Part shown: positions 48,977 through 61,480 of the stretch, one piece after another
How the letters are laid out: each line of letters begins with the position of its first letter
Numbering within the stretch: the stretch's first letter is position 1
Assembly: GCA_029721435.1 (NCBI GenBank)
Contig: CM056587.1
Location: 14,975,667 to 15,039,666 of the forward strand
DNA length: 64,000 nucleotides
Direction: 5' to 3'
DNA from: Gymnothorax reevesii
Lineage: Eukaryota; Chordata; Actinopteri; Anguilliformes; Muraenidae
Translations under genes and position numbers: made by a program
Notes under the pieces: generated by a model
What the model saw: the letters and a program-made list of their open reading frames with translations, nothing else
What the model was told of the DNA's origin: nothing
Database searches by the model: none

Positions 48977-50583
48977 TACAGTATCTCTCAAAAGCGAGTG
49001 TACCCCTCGCATTTTGAAAATTAATTGATTATATCTTTTCAAGGGATGTTACAGAAATAAAACTTGAATATATTTTAGAGTAGTCATTGTACCATATGTG
49101 TAGCAGTGTAAATTTACTGCACTGTCCAAATAACTGAACAATCATTATTTCCAAAATGGGCGGCAACAGAAGTGAGTACACACTCCAATTGGTAATGGTC
49201 AACCAAGCAATGAAACGCGTCTTATTCATCATGTTCATGCTTTTGTCTGTTCGAGTGGGCAATATGAGGTTGTGTAACATGTTAAAGGTTTAAATTGTGG
49301 TGCTTTGGGTGCAATGCTCTCATTCTGGTCACTGGATGGTCGACATGGCACCTCATGGGAAAGAACTCTCTGAGGATCTGAAAAAGAGAATTGCTGCTCT
49401 CCACAAAGATGATCTAATATACAAGATGATCAGTGAAACCATGAAACTGAGCTACTGCACGATGGCCAAGGTCATTCAGCGGTTTTCCAAGACGGGTTCC
49501 GCTCGGTAAAGGCCTCGTCAAGTTTGACCAAAGAGGTTAAGTCCTTGTGCTCTACGTCAGGTGCACAAGATGGCTTCAGAAAACAGACGCAGGAGTGTTG
49601 GCAGCATTGCTAACGAGGTTGCAGCTGTGAAAGAACAGCCTGTCGGAGCTCAGACCATACAACGTGCACTGTACCAAGTCGGTCTGCATGGCCGTCGGCC
49701 AAGACGGAAGCCTCTTCTGAAGCTTGCCCACAAGAAAGCCTGAAAACAGTTTGCTGAAGACAACCAGTCCAAGAACATGAACCACTGGAACCATGCTGTG
49801 GTCAGACCAGAGCGAGATAAACTTGTTTGGCTCAGATGGTGTCCAGCATGTGTGGCAGTGCCCTTGTGAGGGGTACCAAGACAAGTGTGTACTGCCTACA
49901 GTCAAACATGGTGCTGACAGCATCATGGTCTGGGGCTGCATGAGTGCTTCTGGTCCTGGGGAGCAGTGCCTCATTGATGGAATAATGGATTCCTACATGT
50001 ACTGTGACATTCTGAAGCAGAACATGATGCCCTCCCTTCAGAAACTGGGCTGCACGCAGTTTTCCAACATGATAATGACCTCCAAGATGACAGCTGCCTT
50101 CCTGAAGGAGCTGAAGGTGATGGCGTGACCAATTGTGTCTCCAGACCTGAATCCCATTGAGCACCGGTGGGGCATCCTCAGGAGGAAGGTGGAGGAACAG
50201 CAGGTGTCCAACATCCACCAGCTCCGTGATGTTGTCATGGAGGACGATCCCAGCAACAACCTGTGCAGCTCTGGAGAATTCCATGCCTCAGAGAATCAAG
50301 GCAGTGCAGGACAACAATGGTGGTCACACTAAATATTGACATTATGGACACAATTTGGCATGTTGATGGTGAGATGTACTCACTTTTGTAGCCACCCATT
50401 TTGGAAATGGTGACTGTTTGTAGTTATTTGGACAGTGCAGTAAATCTACACTCCTACACATATTGTACAATGACTACTCTAGAATATATTCAGGTTTAAT
50501 TTCTGTAACGTTGCCCCTTGAAAAGATATAATAAATTAATTGTCAAAATTTGAAGGGTGTACTCACTTTTGTGAGATACTGTA
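48977..50583 (+). mobile_element. Tc1-like transposon with complete ~210-bp inverted repeats, dead transposase
   Basis: Ends TAcagtatctctcaaaagcg and cacttttgtgagatactgTA are inverted and flanked by TA. The repeats extend about 210 bp, including tgtagtagcagtg-like inner motifs near 49100 and 50445. The transposase (about 49345-50330) starts with DLKKRIAALHKDDLIYKM and keeps GRRPRRKPLLKL, IMVWGCMSASGPG and SPDLNPIEHRW. It has stops and frameshifts, and the segment that should hold the second catalytic Asp reads QFSNMIMTSKMTAA, so catalysis is lost. Confidence 0.93.
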
Positions 50584-51911
50584 GCTGTTGCTGTCAATGC
50601 AGAATGGCCGCCCACACAAACTGCACAGCTGAACTACCTCTAGTGAGATCAGCTGAAGTAGTTTTTATGTCTTCTATATGTGAACCATAGAACATAATAA
50701 TTTGCTCCCATTAAAGGGGGGGAAAAAAAGTTTATGAATGATTTAGGCAGTTTGAGCCAAGACGTGGAAAAAATAAATTGTTCTTTCTTGAAGGAGTTTG
50801 TGCTTATTCTAAATACATATTTTATGGCTGAGCATTGCATTTAAAATTCAAGCACAATGCCAACAAGATTTTTTAAAACAATATTTTAATATTCGTTTAA
50901 TTAACCTTAACAAAAAAAAAATCCAAAAAAAATCACACAGTAACGTGATACAGTACAAAACAATGAAGATCTTGTGGCAGAAACACATTATTGTCCATAA
51001 GAAGGCACAGGTTCTATTGTAACAAAGACAGCTGCATAGGTGAGATATTTTGTTTTATCATCAGGAAATCTTCATACAATAAAAGCCTGTTACTCCCGGA
51101 AGTATGCAGAAGTATTTGATTCTGCGAAATATTTATGGTTAATGTCCCTGGAATGTAATATTAGCCAAATTTATGGATGCAAAATGAATTGCTTCTATAA
51201 CTCAGTGCACATTGAACAGCTGAAGTGTATTTTTTTCCAGTGCTGAAACATTAACCTCCAAATATCACCCAAAAAACCTCGACTACATTCTGTTCATGCC
51301 AATGCCCCATAAAGACACAGGCATTTGCATAACAAGAATAACATATTCAGGCCGTCAGAAGCTGGCTGATAACTGGTTTGAAAACAAAACGTGGTGCAGG
51401 AACAGACAGACGGACAGGATGGACGGAAGTACGAAAAGGCACACCCACACAATAAGATGTACCCATATGTCTAATTCTGTTGAAAAATATTCAAAGATTT
51501 AGGATTCTGGACCGAAAAAGAAACGTGGATAGACAGACGGATGGACACGCGGAAGGACTACACTCATTCCTATATCCCCTTCCACTTCCTGACTGGGGAT
51601 AATAAATAAATTACTACGACCTCAGCTATGTACAAATGGTACAGCATGCCATTACTGGCCTATTAAAACAATTGCCTGTGCCAGAAAGCCCGTGTTTATC
51701 AAGTGTTTAAAAAAGGGTGAAAAATGACGGAAAATCATCCAAGGAGCTGCATCATTGGCCGGAACAATCTTGCGCATGTCAAACAGCACCAGCTTTGTCC
51801 TGTGAAAAGATGTGTTCGGTCATCTAAGCCGCTTTCTGTCCCGGCACTTCCTGGTTCCATAGTACAGTGCAAACTGCCTACAGTTACAGTTTAGTGAAGC
51901 TATTCCAGCCC
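50584..51911. other. PPP2R3B 3'UTR and downstream
   Basis: Expected to hold the PPP2R3B 3'UTR. No strong AATAAA on the minus strand; weaker ATTAAA-like signals lie near 50884-50900. Gacgg-rich repeat-like sequence occurs at 51405-51560. Confidence 0.45.
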
Positions 51912-52062
51912 TCACATGGCCTCATGGTGGACATCGAAGTCGTAATCTTTGAGGTCAAGGTTGCAGTGGGGTGTGGGGATCTGGAAGAAGGTTCTTTTTT
52001 CCCCATGTTGGCCCATCTCGTCAGCGATTCGTTGCTCAACCGGGTCAATGACATTGTCGTAC
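51912..52062 (-). CDS. PPP2R3B: PPP2R3B terminal coding exon
   Basis: Encodes [31 protein letters not shown] and [11 protein letters not shown], then TGA at 51912-51914. DPVEQ and the FF-x-x-P motif align with the human tail DPVEQ-like and RPFFEAPSP; the extreme C-terminus differs from mammals. Acceptor ctgcag/GTA. Confidence 0.93.
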
Positions 52063-55000
52063 CTGCAGAAAAACAAAACAGAAAACCAGTCAGTTCGATT
52101 TCTCCAGCCTGCTAAACCTCTTTAGTCTAAGCAAAGTTTTAAATGGAGTAATTCTACAGGACAATTATGACTTTTTTTTTTTTTTTTTTAAACAATAGAA
52201 GATTCCCAAAATGGCACTATGACCAATCAAATGAGCGTATTACCCTTGTACAAAGCCATAATGAGTTATGTCAATAAGAATCGAATCATATGCTCGCGTT
52301 GAGCGCTATTAGCCTGTGCAATGCTTTTTGTGACTCTTGCCCAAATAAACTAACCACCAACACCCAAAATGTCAAGCTGAAATTTAATTAATTGATGTGT
52401 ACTACATCAATAAGTACTACATATGAATTCATATGACAACATATGACAATGAAAAAGACAACACATTGCAGCGTTTGCATTTTCATAATCTGATTATTTA
52501 TATTGGTTTGAAATTAATCAATCACTCAACTCTACGTTATAACAACGGTTTTCATCAAAGTGGAAAAGTGATCTCACCCATCGTTGTACTGCTCGTTGGC
52601 AGTCTCTTCTGCCACCAAGATATCATACTCCTCGGCAGCGTACCTTTCCCAGTCTGACATGTCCTGACCCTCAGGCTCTCCTTCCTGGGGAGGGAATTAT
52701 TACCCATCAGCCTTCACTCTCCCCATCCAAAGCTAATTCAAAACAAGTGTCCTGCTAAACAGATAACCAGTATCTCAAGTAGTAGATGAGACCATTTTCT
52801 CAGATTATTAGCTGATGACAAAATGACAAATTAGCTGATGACAAAATAGTCCACTACGCGGGGAATCTAGAACCATTTTAGATGCAACCAAGCTCAATTC
52901 AATACCCTGGTAGAGGAGGGATCCTTCTGCTCGTGGTACAAGTACTTCTCGATGTTGAAGAATGTGTCGAAGAACACGTGGGACATCTTACACCTCTTCA
53001 GGTCGGGGAGCGAGATCTTTCCTGAGAAAATCAGGAACATGAGATTCAGGGCAGTAATAACATCTACATTCCATGCTATGCCATAAAGGACAAATAAACT
53101 CAGGACATTATGAGTCACTGAATGTAAGGAACATAGATAAAACTACATGACTGATTATGTAATACGGTGCATCTTCCATTGGAAATTTCAAGGAATAAAT
53201 ACCCATTACGGCAACAAGGCCTACACATTGGGGACTAGTATAAAACAAAGACAGATTCAAAGATGACAGTGGGTCACCTCAACATAAAGAACACCCTTAC
53301 TTAGTAGTCCGTGTGCTGCATTGAGCATAAACATGGACTTGAAGATGTGTGTCCTCTCTCAAACATACACACATATGTCCACAAACAGCCTGTGCACACA
53401 CAGATGCTCAAGTAGACATTTGTTGTGCTGGGGAAAGCTGATACTGTGTGGTTGCATTAGCTCAGTGCAGTACCACCACTTCAAACAGTTTGATAGTTCA
53501 AGTAACCAAGATGCAATAAAAAAACAAGCGGAGGTTAGTCGTGCAGACAGCACTGACAAGAAATGACGCTCAGTTTCAGGTCACTTTTTTGTCATGACTG
53601 CATAAATACCACACGTTACAAGTGGGAATGTAAGCGACTGCTAGTTTTCTTTATTGAGAAAACAAATTGCTTTGTATTTATTGGTTAGCTGGATTAGTTA
53701 ACTGCCATGTCACCATTTTCTCTCAGTGTAGTTATGCAGTGGACTCCATAAATGTGCTTCAGTGCACAGGTCACTACCTGGGATGGCAGGCTTCACCAGA
53801 TCCAGCATTTGGCACAGGCAGTCCTCAAAGGGCAGCGCTTCGATGGCCATGGTCTCCAGCTTCTGGCACTGCTCCTGGTAGAAGTACTCCAGCTCGTACA
53901 TGGACAAAACTCCATCCCCGTCCAGATCCATGCAGCGGAACCAGTATTCTATACTGCAGAGCAGGGAGAGGTTCAGCATGATCTCAGTTATACATTTGAG
54001 AGCCAAGTTCAGTTTTTCAAAATCACCAAAATGGCTGTCTAACTGTACCCAGTAAACCCCAGAACAGTTCAGCGGTCCCCATTCTAGGTAAGGGAGGGTT
54101 CCAGGCTTCACTCAGTCCAGCTATCCATGCATATCTTGTGAAAAAGGCCCTAGACTCACAGCAATTTTTTTTCTTTTCATAGCTTCAGCACACTGGATTT
54201 GAAAACAAGTTTAAGTGACTTTAAAGTGTAGGTAATTGGATTTAAGGAGATTTACATCATGTTGCGATGTAGAACATGGAGAAATCGCAGCCATTTTTAT
54301 GGTATCACCGTGTCAAAATGCTTAAAGGCAAAGAGAACACTTTTTTTCAGCTCTAACCCGACAAAAGTATACTGTCCCTACTATTCAAATATATTTCTGG
54401 ATAATTTTTGAGAATTTCTTTAACAAATGAATCAGCTCGAGAGGATCAGATAAATAATTTGTTAGCAGCGTTCCATGTTTGCTGGAATCGGGGTAGCTCG
54501 CCGTGTCATCTGGAAACTGGAACTCTTGAGCATGCGGAGGTTATAAATGAAATGAAACATGACTATTGTAAGCAAGAGTTCATCCAATGAATTATTCGTG
54601 AATCCGTATATCTACATTGATAAATTATAAGCTGACATCAGATTTGGAAAGCCTACCTGTTCCATCTGTAACCGTTACTGACGTTTCTCCAGCCAAGCTA
54701 AAGTTAACAGACTCATGGGTTTGCGAGGCTGACAATGACTGAATTCTGTTGGCACAGTATCATCCTTCAGAATATTTCGATATTTTAATGGCGATTCCAT
54801 ATGATGCATACACATGCTCCTTGAAACAATGGGTAAAAAGTGTACTGAAAATAACTGGTGACTCTTTGTTGAATTTGATGTTGAGCAAACGCTGTCGTAA
54901 CAAGTCAGGCTTCGCCAAGGGAAATCTGTGCAAGCTTATGCCCACGGGTAGGTTCTAGCTTCCAGTTTTGTTGGAGCATCACCAGCTGCACATAGCGGCA

Positions 55001-58000
55001 TTATGACTGATTTTGTCGCTGAGGTTCTTATAGTGATTGGTAATATTGTGCTTTGATCACTCGGTGCAAAATTAAGCAGCAGCAGCCCGAGTGACAATTA
55101 AGACCAATTTGTTTTCAATTTAGACAGATCAGCCGACTTCCTGGCGTCCAAGTGCTTCATGACATCCGGGATATTGCCACACAAAGTATTTTTTGATTGG
55201 CTAGTATAAACGGAATGGCTGCATTCATCAACTTTTCCTAAATAGTTGTATTTCAGAGGTCTAAGGGTTGATTATTTTGGACATAAAAATTGCGAAAATT
55301 TGCAAAAAATATTTATGGAATGAGAAGAACATACTTTATTTGGTTAAGAGTTGAAAAAAGTGTTGTCTTTGCCTTTAAGGAATGGGCTCTACCACTCATG
55401 AGTAAACCTAGGGATTGAGAGCATCAACCTCAGAAATGACAGGTTTTTTGATGTAAGCTTTAACCTAAGGCCAGGGCCACAATGCCTGCGCGAGCGGCGC
55501 TGTTCATGTCACGCGCTGCTGCAGCTTTACCGCGGCAGTCTGGTCACACGTCTCGTGAGTCAGCAGCGGCCCTGCCGCAGGCTCTTCCGTCCAGGCCGCT
55601 GCCTCTACACGACTTTCCCCATAAAAACCACCATAATATAAAATATGGTTTTGTTTCAGTTCATTATAAACGTGATTTATATTTTGTATTGACAGTAGGG
55701 GAAGCATGCTCGAGTGTTATGAATCATACAAATAATTTAATAATAATATTAAAATATACAGCACATCCTCCTGAGTTGGTCTTGCTCATTTTGAAGGCAC
55801 TTTTGGGGTAAGAGGAGAGAATGTAGATGAGGAATGGGCTTTCAAAAGTGATCTAATTTACATTATTCGAGGCTGAAACAATTCGTATGGGAGCCAAGCG
55901 ACAGTAAAAGGAGTAGTCCAGACAATTCAGACTGGCTGAGGTGCTGTACATTGGTGTGTCCATCTCTGCAGGTAATCCCACATAGCACTGATTACACTGA
56001 GCCCAAGGCTCCATTTAGGCTGTATCATCAGTATCTGTTGTCTTTAGTAAAATACTAACTTCTTTTGCAAGATTATCTTTTTAAATGAACACTTGGTGTC
56101 TCAAGTGAGTTTTTGTTAATCTACAGCACCACTACTGTGGAACACAAAACAGAAACATCCAAAATCACATTTAGATAAAAACAAGAGCAATGCAAGGCGT
56201 GGCATATACCCCCGACTGAAACAGTTGAAGAACATGTACAGAAAGCGAGTGTTAGGCACCATCTGCTATGTATGACCATTCAGGTCACCAAAATAAAAAA
56301 CCTCCGGCGAGTGCGCTAAAGGATTTCAAGATGGCTGATGTGTGGCGGCCATATTGGTTGGCAGAGCGAGCTCAAAATCAATAGGCATTGTTACCTATGT
56401 ACGAACATTCACCCCAACAAAAATCATAAACCTCCGTCGAGCGGTGTTCCCGTTAGAGCGCGACGAAGGATTTCAAGATGGCTGCTGTGGCGGCCATATT
56501 GGTTGGTGTAGTGAGCTCAAAATCGACAGGCATCATCCCCTTTGTATGATCATTCACCCCACCAAAAATCATAAACCTTTATCGAGCGGTATTCACGTTA
56601 GAGCGCGACAAACGATTTGAAGATGCCTGCCGTGGCGCCCATATTGGCTGGCGGAGCGGGCGGAAGATCGATAGGCATCATCTCCTATGCAGGACCATTC
56701 ACCCCACCAAAAATCGTAAACCTCCGTAGAGCGGTGTTCACGTTAGAGCACAACAAAGGAAAAGTTAACGACAGGATGCCTGGACGGACGGAAGGGGTGA
56801 AAACATAACGCTCCCGACCGACTCTTTCAAGGTTGGGGGCATAAAAATTTGAGGTGCCCAAAATTTGTGCACAGTCCCTTGAATTTTTGCCGTAACATTG
56901 GCTGGACAATATACACAGTGTCAATTGTCACCAGTTACAAGTATTTCAGCAGATACTTTGCAAGAAGCTTATAATAATACAACATGCTACATGTGAAGGA
57001 ATATCAGTTCACTCTCAGGCTCCCAGTGTCCCTTGCAGAGCCGACGCTATATTAGCCTGTTGACGCCCCAGGGGAACAGGGCAGCTTCAGAGTAAGCAGT
57101 GACACGATCTCTCGCGGTATGAGCGCGAACAGCACACCTGGTGGCGGCTTTCTTATCCTCCTCGGAGATCAGGAACCACACAAAGTCAGCGTAGCTCAAT
57201 CTGCCCTCACGATGCACCCGCTTGTCTCTGAGGAAAAACAGACTCAGGTGAGCACATGGCACCTCTCAGTGGTGGAGTTTCAGTATCACGAAGCAACACA
57301 GAACCTCAGTGTTTCATATTATGAGGCGTTTCAATGTTTTTTGAGCAGTTAAGAGGTTTTATAAAAATATTTTTCTGTGCAGTTGGTATAATAACAATAT
57401 TTTTTGTGCAGTGACTTGGGGTTATAACAATGTTTTTTTTTTCTGTGCATAGGAGTAAGACTGGCATTTTGTAAGGGTTCTGGGTTTTTACTATATGAAG
57501 TGGGCAACTTGTAGCCCTGAGGCTATCGGGTATCTGACTGGGACTTCAAGGGTTGGTGTTCCACCCACAGTGAAGCCACAACAAAAATCAGAGCAGGCGT
57601 GGACTCCTTGAGCCAGACACTGCTCCGGGGGGCATCTGCCCCTGTGCAGTCTAATGCTTTGGATGGAAGCTGTAATGACTAATATACTGAATTATTTTCA
57701 CACTTTAAAATTGCTCTGTTTTTATGCATATAATGTCACAGGTATGTTGAGAATCTAAATGAAGCATTGTGCAAATTCACAGGCTATGACTTAAAGTAGG
57801 GATGCAAAGAAATTACGTACCCATAAAATTGGGCCATTATGGCGATTTCACAATAGGTTGAAGGTATTCACTCATATAACAAGAGAAAAAAAGTTTCATG
57901 CGACTTGATATTCGCTTTCCAAATGTTGCTCCTTCTCCACCGTAACCAGTCTGCCGACAGTCTCATTTTCCATGATGTCACATACGGGTTGTGTACTCTG

Positions 58001-61000
58001 AAAGTACCCCTATGTTCCATAGTTACAATACAGTGAACACTGAAAACGGTTTTCAATTTTGTTTTTAAAGCCTGACAAGTCAGAACTCAAAAAAATTTAC
58101 TTCCAGTAGTTCATAGTTTTAAATCCCATGTTTAAATCTTTTTTTTTTTTTAAAGCTTCTGTTGCATAAAGGTGATTTCTTTCATCGATGCATATTAGTT
58201 TTGCTGCTTATTTTGGTTTGTTCCGTGCCTGCAAAAAGTCAGGTGGCCGCACTGGCTATACGCTATACACGTACGCGTTGTCTAGTAGAGAAAGAAAATT
58301 ATGTTTTTACTGGAGTCATGCAACCATTCCGAGGAAGGTTTGATAAGCCAAAGCTGGGCTACAAAAAAGATAGTATTTCATGAACACGATCAAGTGGACT
58401 CTCACAACAGTGATTGACTGACATATAGAGTGACGAGGTCGATGCCATTTAGAACACAGTCGTACCCCTCAAATATCTCCACCCAATACCACAATAGCCG
58501 CCTGAATCCCCATGCACTCAAGCTCAATTTCAGGGCTTAATTGCTTTTTTATAGTTGTCATCTCTTCCCATGGTTTTCTTCAACTTCTGGTCCTTCCTCT
58601 TCTATGATGGCCAAAACGAAACAAAACCTCTAATCTAATAACCTAAGATTGTTACAGTATATGCAATAGAAAGATCTGACGACAGGCAGCTGACAGTGCA
58701 TGAACAATATGTACTCCTGCGCGAGAGAGAGAATACATGTAAAAAATCTTCATTTCTTGTTTTGTCCCCGCTCGTCAAGTCTACTCATCAAAAAAATAAC
58801 ATAATAAAATAACACAATAAATTAAGGCATCAGTCCTTCCCCCAGGGTTTCCGCTACATGTAATTGATTGCTGCGTACTACCAAGGCAAAATGAAAGGCG
58901 CCACTTTTATGTAAAACGACTTTATATAAAGTCCAAAAATCCGAAGGACAATCAGGTGCTGCCAGTTCTCATTGTTAAGTTAAAATGAGTGCTAATAATT
59001 CTTGACCTGTTGTCAATCATTTTGCTTGATGATCACGTTTTCCAATGATTAAAAATTTGCTATTGGCAGTAAAATGTGCCGCGTTCTTCTTACTGCAATA
59101 TGTGCAATGATTTGAGAAAAAATATTTTGTTCACTTTGCAAAATGATAAACTACGATGTTAACTTCTGTGTTTGCTGTGAGCAAATCCTGCTCTGCCCAA
59201 TTGTATCTTCATGATTATTTAATTTCAATTCTGGAGTCATAATCGGTTTTCATATTATATGTGAAATCCGCCGTGACTCGTGAAACTGATAAACCTCCGT
59301 GCACATCGATTTCAATTATACATCACCTACGTGCTGATTAATGAAAACTGGCCACATCTGATAATGCTGAGTTTTGACCTGACACTGAAGCCCTCCGCCA
59401 CAGTTTCAAAAAGCCCTGCCTTCCCCATATTTACACGATTTCCGTCGGATCGTTTATATGTCCACGTTAATCTTCAATGCACTAGGCCTAGATAGAAAAA
59501 TATGAGTTTCAATAAAAAAAAGACAGATTAATGTTTCTCCATTATAATTTATACATCTCAAGTAAAGTACGACTCAGTTTTAACCTTAAACAAAATATAA
59601 AGCGTAGTCATAGTATTTCTATTGACATGTAACAGAGCAGAGCTTGCAAAACGCGTATGTGACGTCACCCAAAACGGGCCTCATTCCTAACATCAAGGAA
59701 ATTTTCACGCTCGATAAAGTACTGTTGTTTCGTGCACGTTTCCATTTTCTCATATCGATAATGTGACGGAATGACATTACATTGCATTCTTTGCGTTCTA
59801 AGCTTTCCATTGATGTTGAAATTGCCGTATTTCAGTTTTTTCTTTGAATCCCAACTTTAAGATTAATCCAACCTGTCCAGTTAAGAGCACAAACCATCTC
59901 AAGGCTGAGTCCAGCCCGCAGAGTCTCGGGCTCGAATCCGACTCAGGCCTTTAACCGTACGTCTTCCCCATCCTTCTCCCCGTCTTTAATGTCCCTTTCT
60001 CTACTGCATTATCTAATAAAGGAGAAAAACTCCCAAAAAATAATCTTTAAAAAAAATCATAATACAACCTGTGAGATAAACTTACCGGGTCACAGTCCCT
60101 GAGAATATCCGGTCAATAATCTTCTGAGAGATGGCTGTGACAGAAAACAAGAGCTCAAAATACACCCTTCATCTGGCACATTGTCAGAAAAAAATAATGA
60201 AGAGTCTGAGGTTTCTTTAGAGGTGTAAGGCTGTACAAAGTGACATCTCATGAAAGGTATACGATATGAAAGTACGATGGGAGGTAATTATATGAACCGA
60301 ACAATAAAATAGCAGACATGATGCATAATGTACCCTTGGGTTCAATAAAATCAAAGACTCAATGGCCTATAGCTGACGACTGGCATAGAAGGAAAACATA
60401 AAAAGGATTAAAAAATAAAAAAAAATTCATACATCATCTGACCTGCACTTTAATGACAGATCAAGATAAAAAAAATAGGCGTGCAATGCGCGGAATACCC
60501 CTCAGCCCGATGTGGAAGTTTTTGGAGACGCCTGCCCGCCCGCCACCCGCCCGCATGAAGGATCGCAATACCGCGTCAGCCTTTAGGGCTGAGGGGTAAA
60601 AAGTAAGCAAATCAGCCTTATTTAAGCCTGATAACTGAGAAATTATTAGATCTATTCTATTATTATTATTATTATTCTGGCCATTATAGCACCAACAAAA
60701 TTCATCAAAGGGATATAAACAACTAGAAAAGAAGAAGTCTGTAAGAGCCTAGTGGCCCATCGGGCCGGTGCTTAACCCGCATGAAGCGACTAGGAGTATT
60801 AATACTCCCGCTGGATGGGATGCCAGTCCATGGCAGGTAATACCCCCAACTCTTAGACAAGTTTCCCTGCCTATTTGCTGGTACCCATTTATACACCTGG
60901 GTGGAGTGAGGCGTGGAGTGTGGGAGTAAAGTGTTTTGCCCAAGAACACACCGCGAAGGCCATGGCCGGGGCTTGAACTCAGGACCTTACGATCTCAAGT

Positions 61001-61480
61001 CAAGCCTACTTGACCACTGCACTACCGCGTCTCCGATATAAACAAGTCCTGGAGCAAATTCAGTTTTACATGGAGAATCTTCATTCAAGATAGATTTTAG
61101 TCAAGCAATGCACTTGATCTGTGTTCGCAAAACTGGTATAATTTCATTGTTCGGTTATTCTCCCTCATTTCCTTCTCAGGTCACCACATACCACAGCTCA
61201 TACAGCTGCAGGTGGAATGGAAAAACCCAGAGGGCCAACAAGAGAGAAACAAAACAACAATTGGGGGGATTCACTTACAGGTGTTTCTAGTGGCAAAATA
61301 CAAGAGACGGTAAGCAGGACTACCTTGGTCATTGTGCCGAGCGAGGTCTCTCTTGTCTATGTACAGGTCGTGGTCTGTGTCCAGCTCCCAGAATTTACAG
61401 TAGATGACGTAGAAATGCTCGTAGGAGAAATACTCTGTGAGCTGGTTGACATCATCTTCCTCCTCCAATAGGGCCACGTT
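51912..61480 (-). CDS. PPP2R3B: PPP2R3B, PP2A regulatory subunit B'' (PR48/PR70), 7 C-terminal exons
   Basis: Seven exons with compatible phases encode the C-terminal half through the stop codon. B'' subunits bind the PP2A scaffold and catalytic core and direct dephosphorylation of nuclear targets such as Cdc6, under Ca2+ control through EF-hands. Visible: first EF-hand-like loop [39 protein letters not shown], second EF-hand [44 protein letters not shown] and [18 protein letters not shown]. The choice of PPP2R3B over PPP2R3A rests on [22 protein letters not shown] and [13 protein letters not shown], which follow the R3B paralogue. No defects were found. The 5' exons must lie beyond 64000, because 61481-64000 holds only intron and retroelement sequence. 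Confidence 0.93.
52578..52684 (-). CDS. PPP2R3B: PPP2R3B penultimate exon
   Basis: Encodes [33 protein letters not shown] and ND plus two bases of Gly. [19 protein letters not shown] is diagnostic for the family C-terminus. Acceptor ccccag/GAA, donor ATGG/gtgaga. Confidence 0.96.
52906..53021 (-). CDS. PPP2R3B: PPP2R3B exon, [11 protein letters not shown]
   Basis: Encodes [34 protein letters not shown] and PSSTR. The human paralogue reads KITLQDLKRCK and [14 protein letters not shown] at this point. Acceptor ttctcag, donor CAGG/gtattg, phase 1 in and 0 out. Confidence 0.96.
53778..53953 (-). CDS. PPP2R3B: PPP2R3B exon with canonical EF-hand
   Basis: Encodes [48 protein letters not shown] and [18 protein letters not shown] is a complete EF-hand loop with Asp at positions 1, 3 and 5 and Glu at 12. 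Acceptor tctgcag, donor CCAG/gtagtg. Confidence 0.97.
54322..55378. mobile_element. 1.05-kb DNA transposon with TTAA target duplication
   Basis: TTAA at 54322-54325 precedes AGGCAAAGAGAACACTTTTT and the right end reads AAAAAGTGTTGTCTTTGCCT followed by TTAA at 55375-55378. Inverted repeats are about 30 bp. A TTAA duplication is characteristic of piggyBac and Kolobok superfamilies; the interior has no intact ORF, so it is a non-autonomous or decayed copy in the PPP2R3B intron between 53954 and 57137. Confidence 0.85.
56268..56815. repeat. ~144-bp tandem repeat, about 3.5 copies
   Basis: Units begin near 56271, 56400, 56543 and 56690 with cattcaccccaccaaaaatc, then aaacctccg, gttagagcgcgac, tttcaagatggctgctg and cggccatattgg. 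Each unit has a CAAGATGGC motif and an oppositely oriented one in GCGGCCATATTGG. The last unit is truncated and followed by acggacggaagggg. Confidence 0.88.
57138..57227 (-). CDS. PPP2R3B: PPP2R3B exon with [15 protein letters not shown]
   Basis: Encodes [18 protein letters not shown] then [12 protein letters not shown], nearly invariant across B'' proteins. Acceptor tcctcag, donor CCAG/gtgtgc, phase 2 at both ends, so the junction codon with the next exon reads Ser (TSIEYWF). Confidence 0.96.
57228..59875. other. PPP2R3B intron, mostly unique
   Basis: No exon, RNA or transposon was recognised. Short tandem copies of tttttctgtgcag occur at 57365-57450. A 73-codon ORF at 58162-58383 starts with a hydrophobic leader but has no family support. 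Confidence 0.5.
59880..60056 (+). mobile_element. tRNA-derived SINE, 5'-truncated
   Basis: Carries a B-box-like gggctcgaatccgac, then the ctcaggcctttaacc...cctttctctactg body and an A-rich end with aataaag and ccaaaaaataatcttt, typical of fish tRNA-SINEs. The A-box half is missing. It ends 30 bp from PPP2R3B exon sequence (60086). Confidence 0.75.
60086..60134 (-). CDS. PPP2R3B: PPP2R3B short exon
   Basis: A 49-base exon encoding [16 protein letters not shown] plus two bases of Arg. Matches human ALSTKMIDRIFSGAVTR. Acceptor gtcacag, donor CCCG/gtaagt, phase 1 in and 2 out. Confidence 0.93.
60735..61040 (-). mobile_element. tRNA-headed SINE
   Basis: On the minus strand the head at 61030-60970 has an A-box-like agtggtcaagtagg and a B-box-like gagttcaagcccc. 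The body includes gttcttgggcaaaacacttt and tataaatgggtacc, strings typical of broadly distributed SINE families with a conserved central domain. Confidence 0.78.
61324..61480 (-). CDS. PPP2R3B: PPP2R3B exon with first EF-hand-like loop
   Basis: Encodes [47 protein letters not shown] and RHNDQ. The loop [12 protein letters not shown] is the first EF-hand-like calcium site of B'' subunits. Acceptor ttacag, donor CAAG/gtagtc, phase 1 out. Confidence 0.95.

Noticed and set aside
55440..55620. GC-rich patch resembling a CpG-type promoter
   Set aside because: Begins ggccagggccacaatgcctg, more like a MITE terminus; no adjoining first exon.
58162..58383. 73-codon ORF with a secretory-like leader
   Set aside because: No family match, no conserved neighbours, and it lies within a PPP2R3B intron; probably chance.
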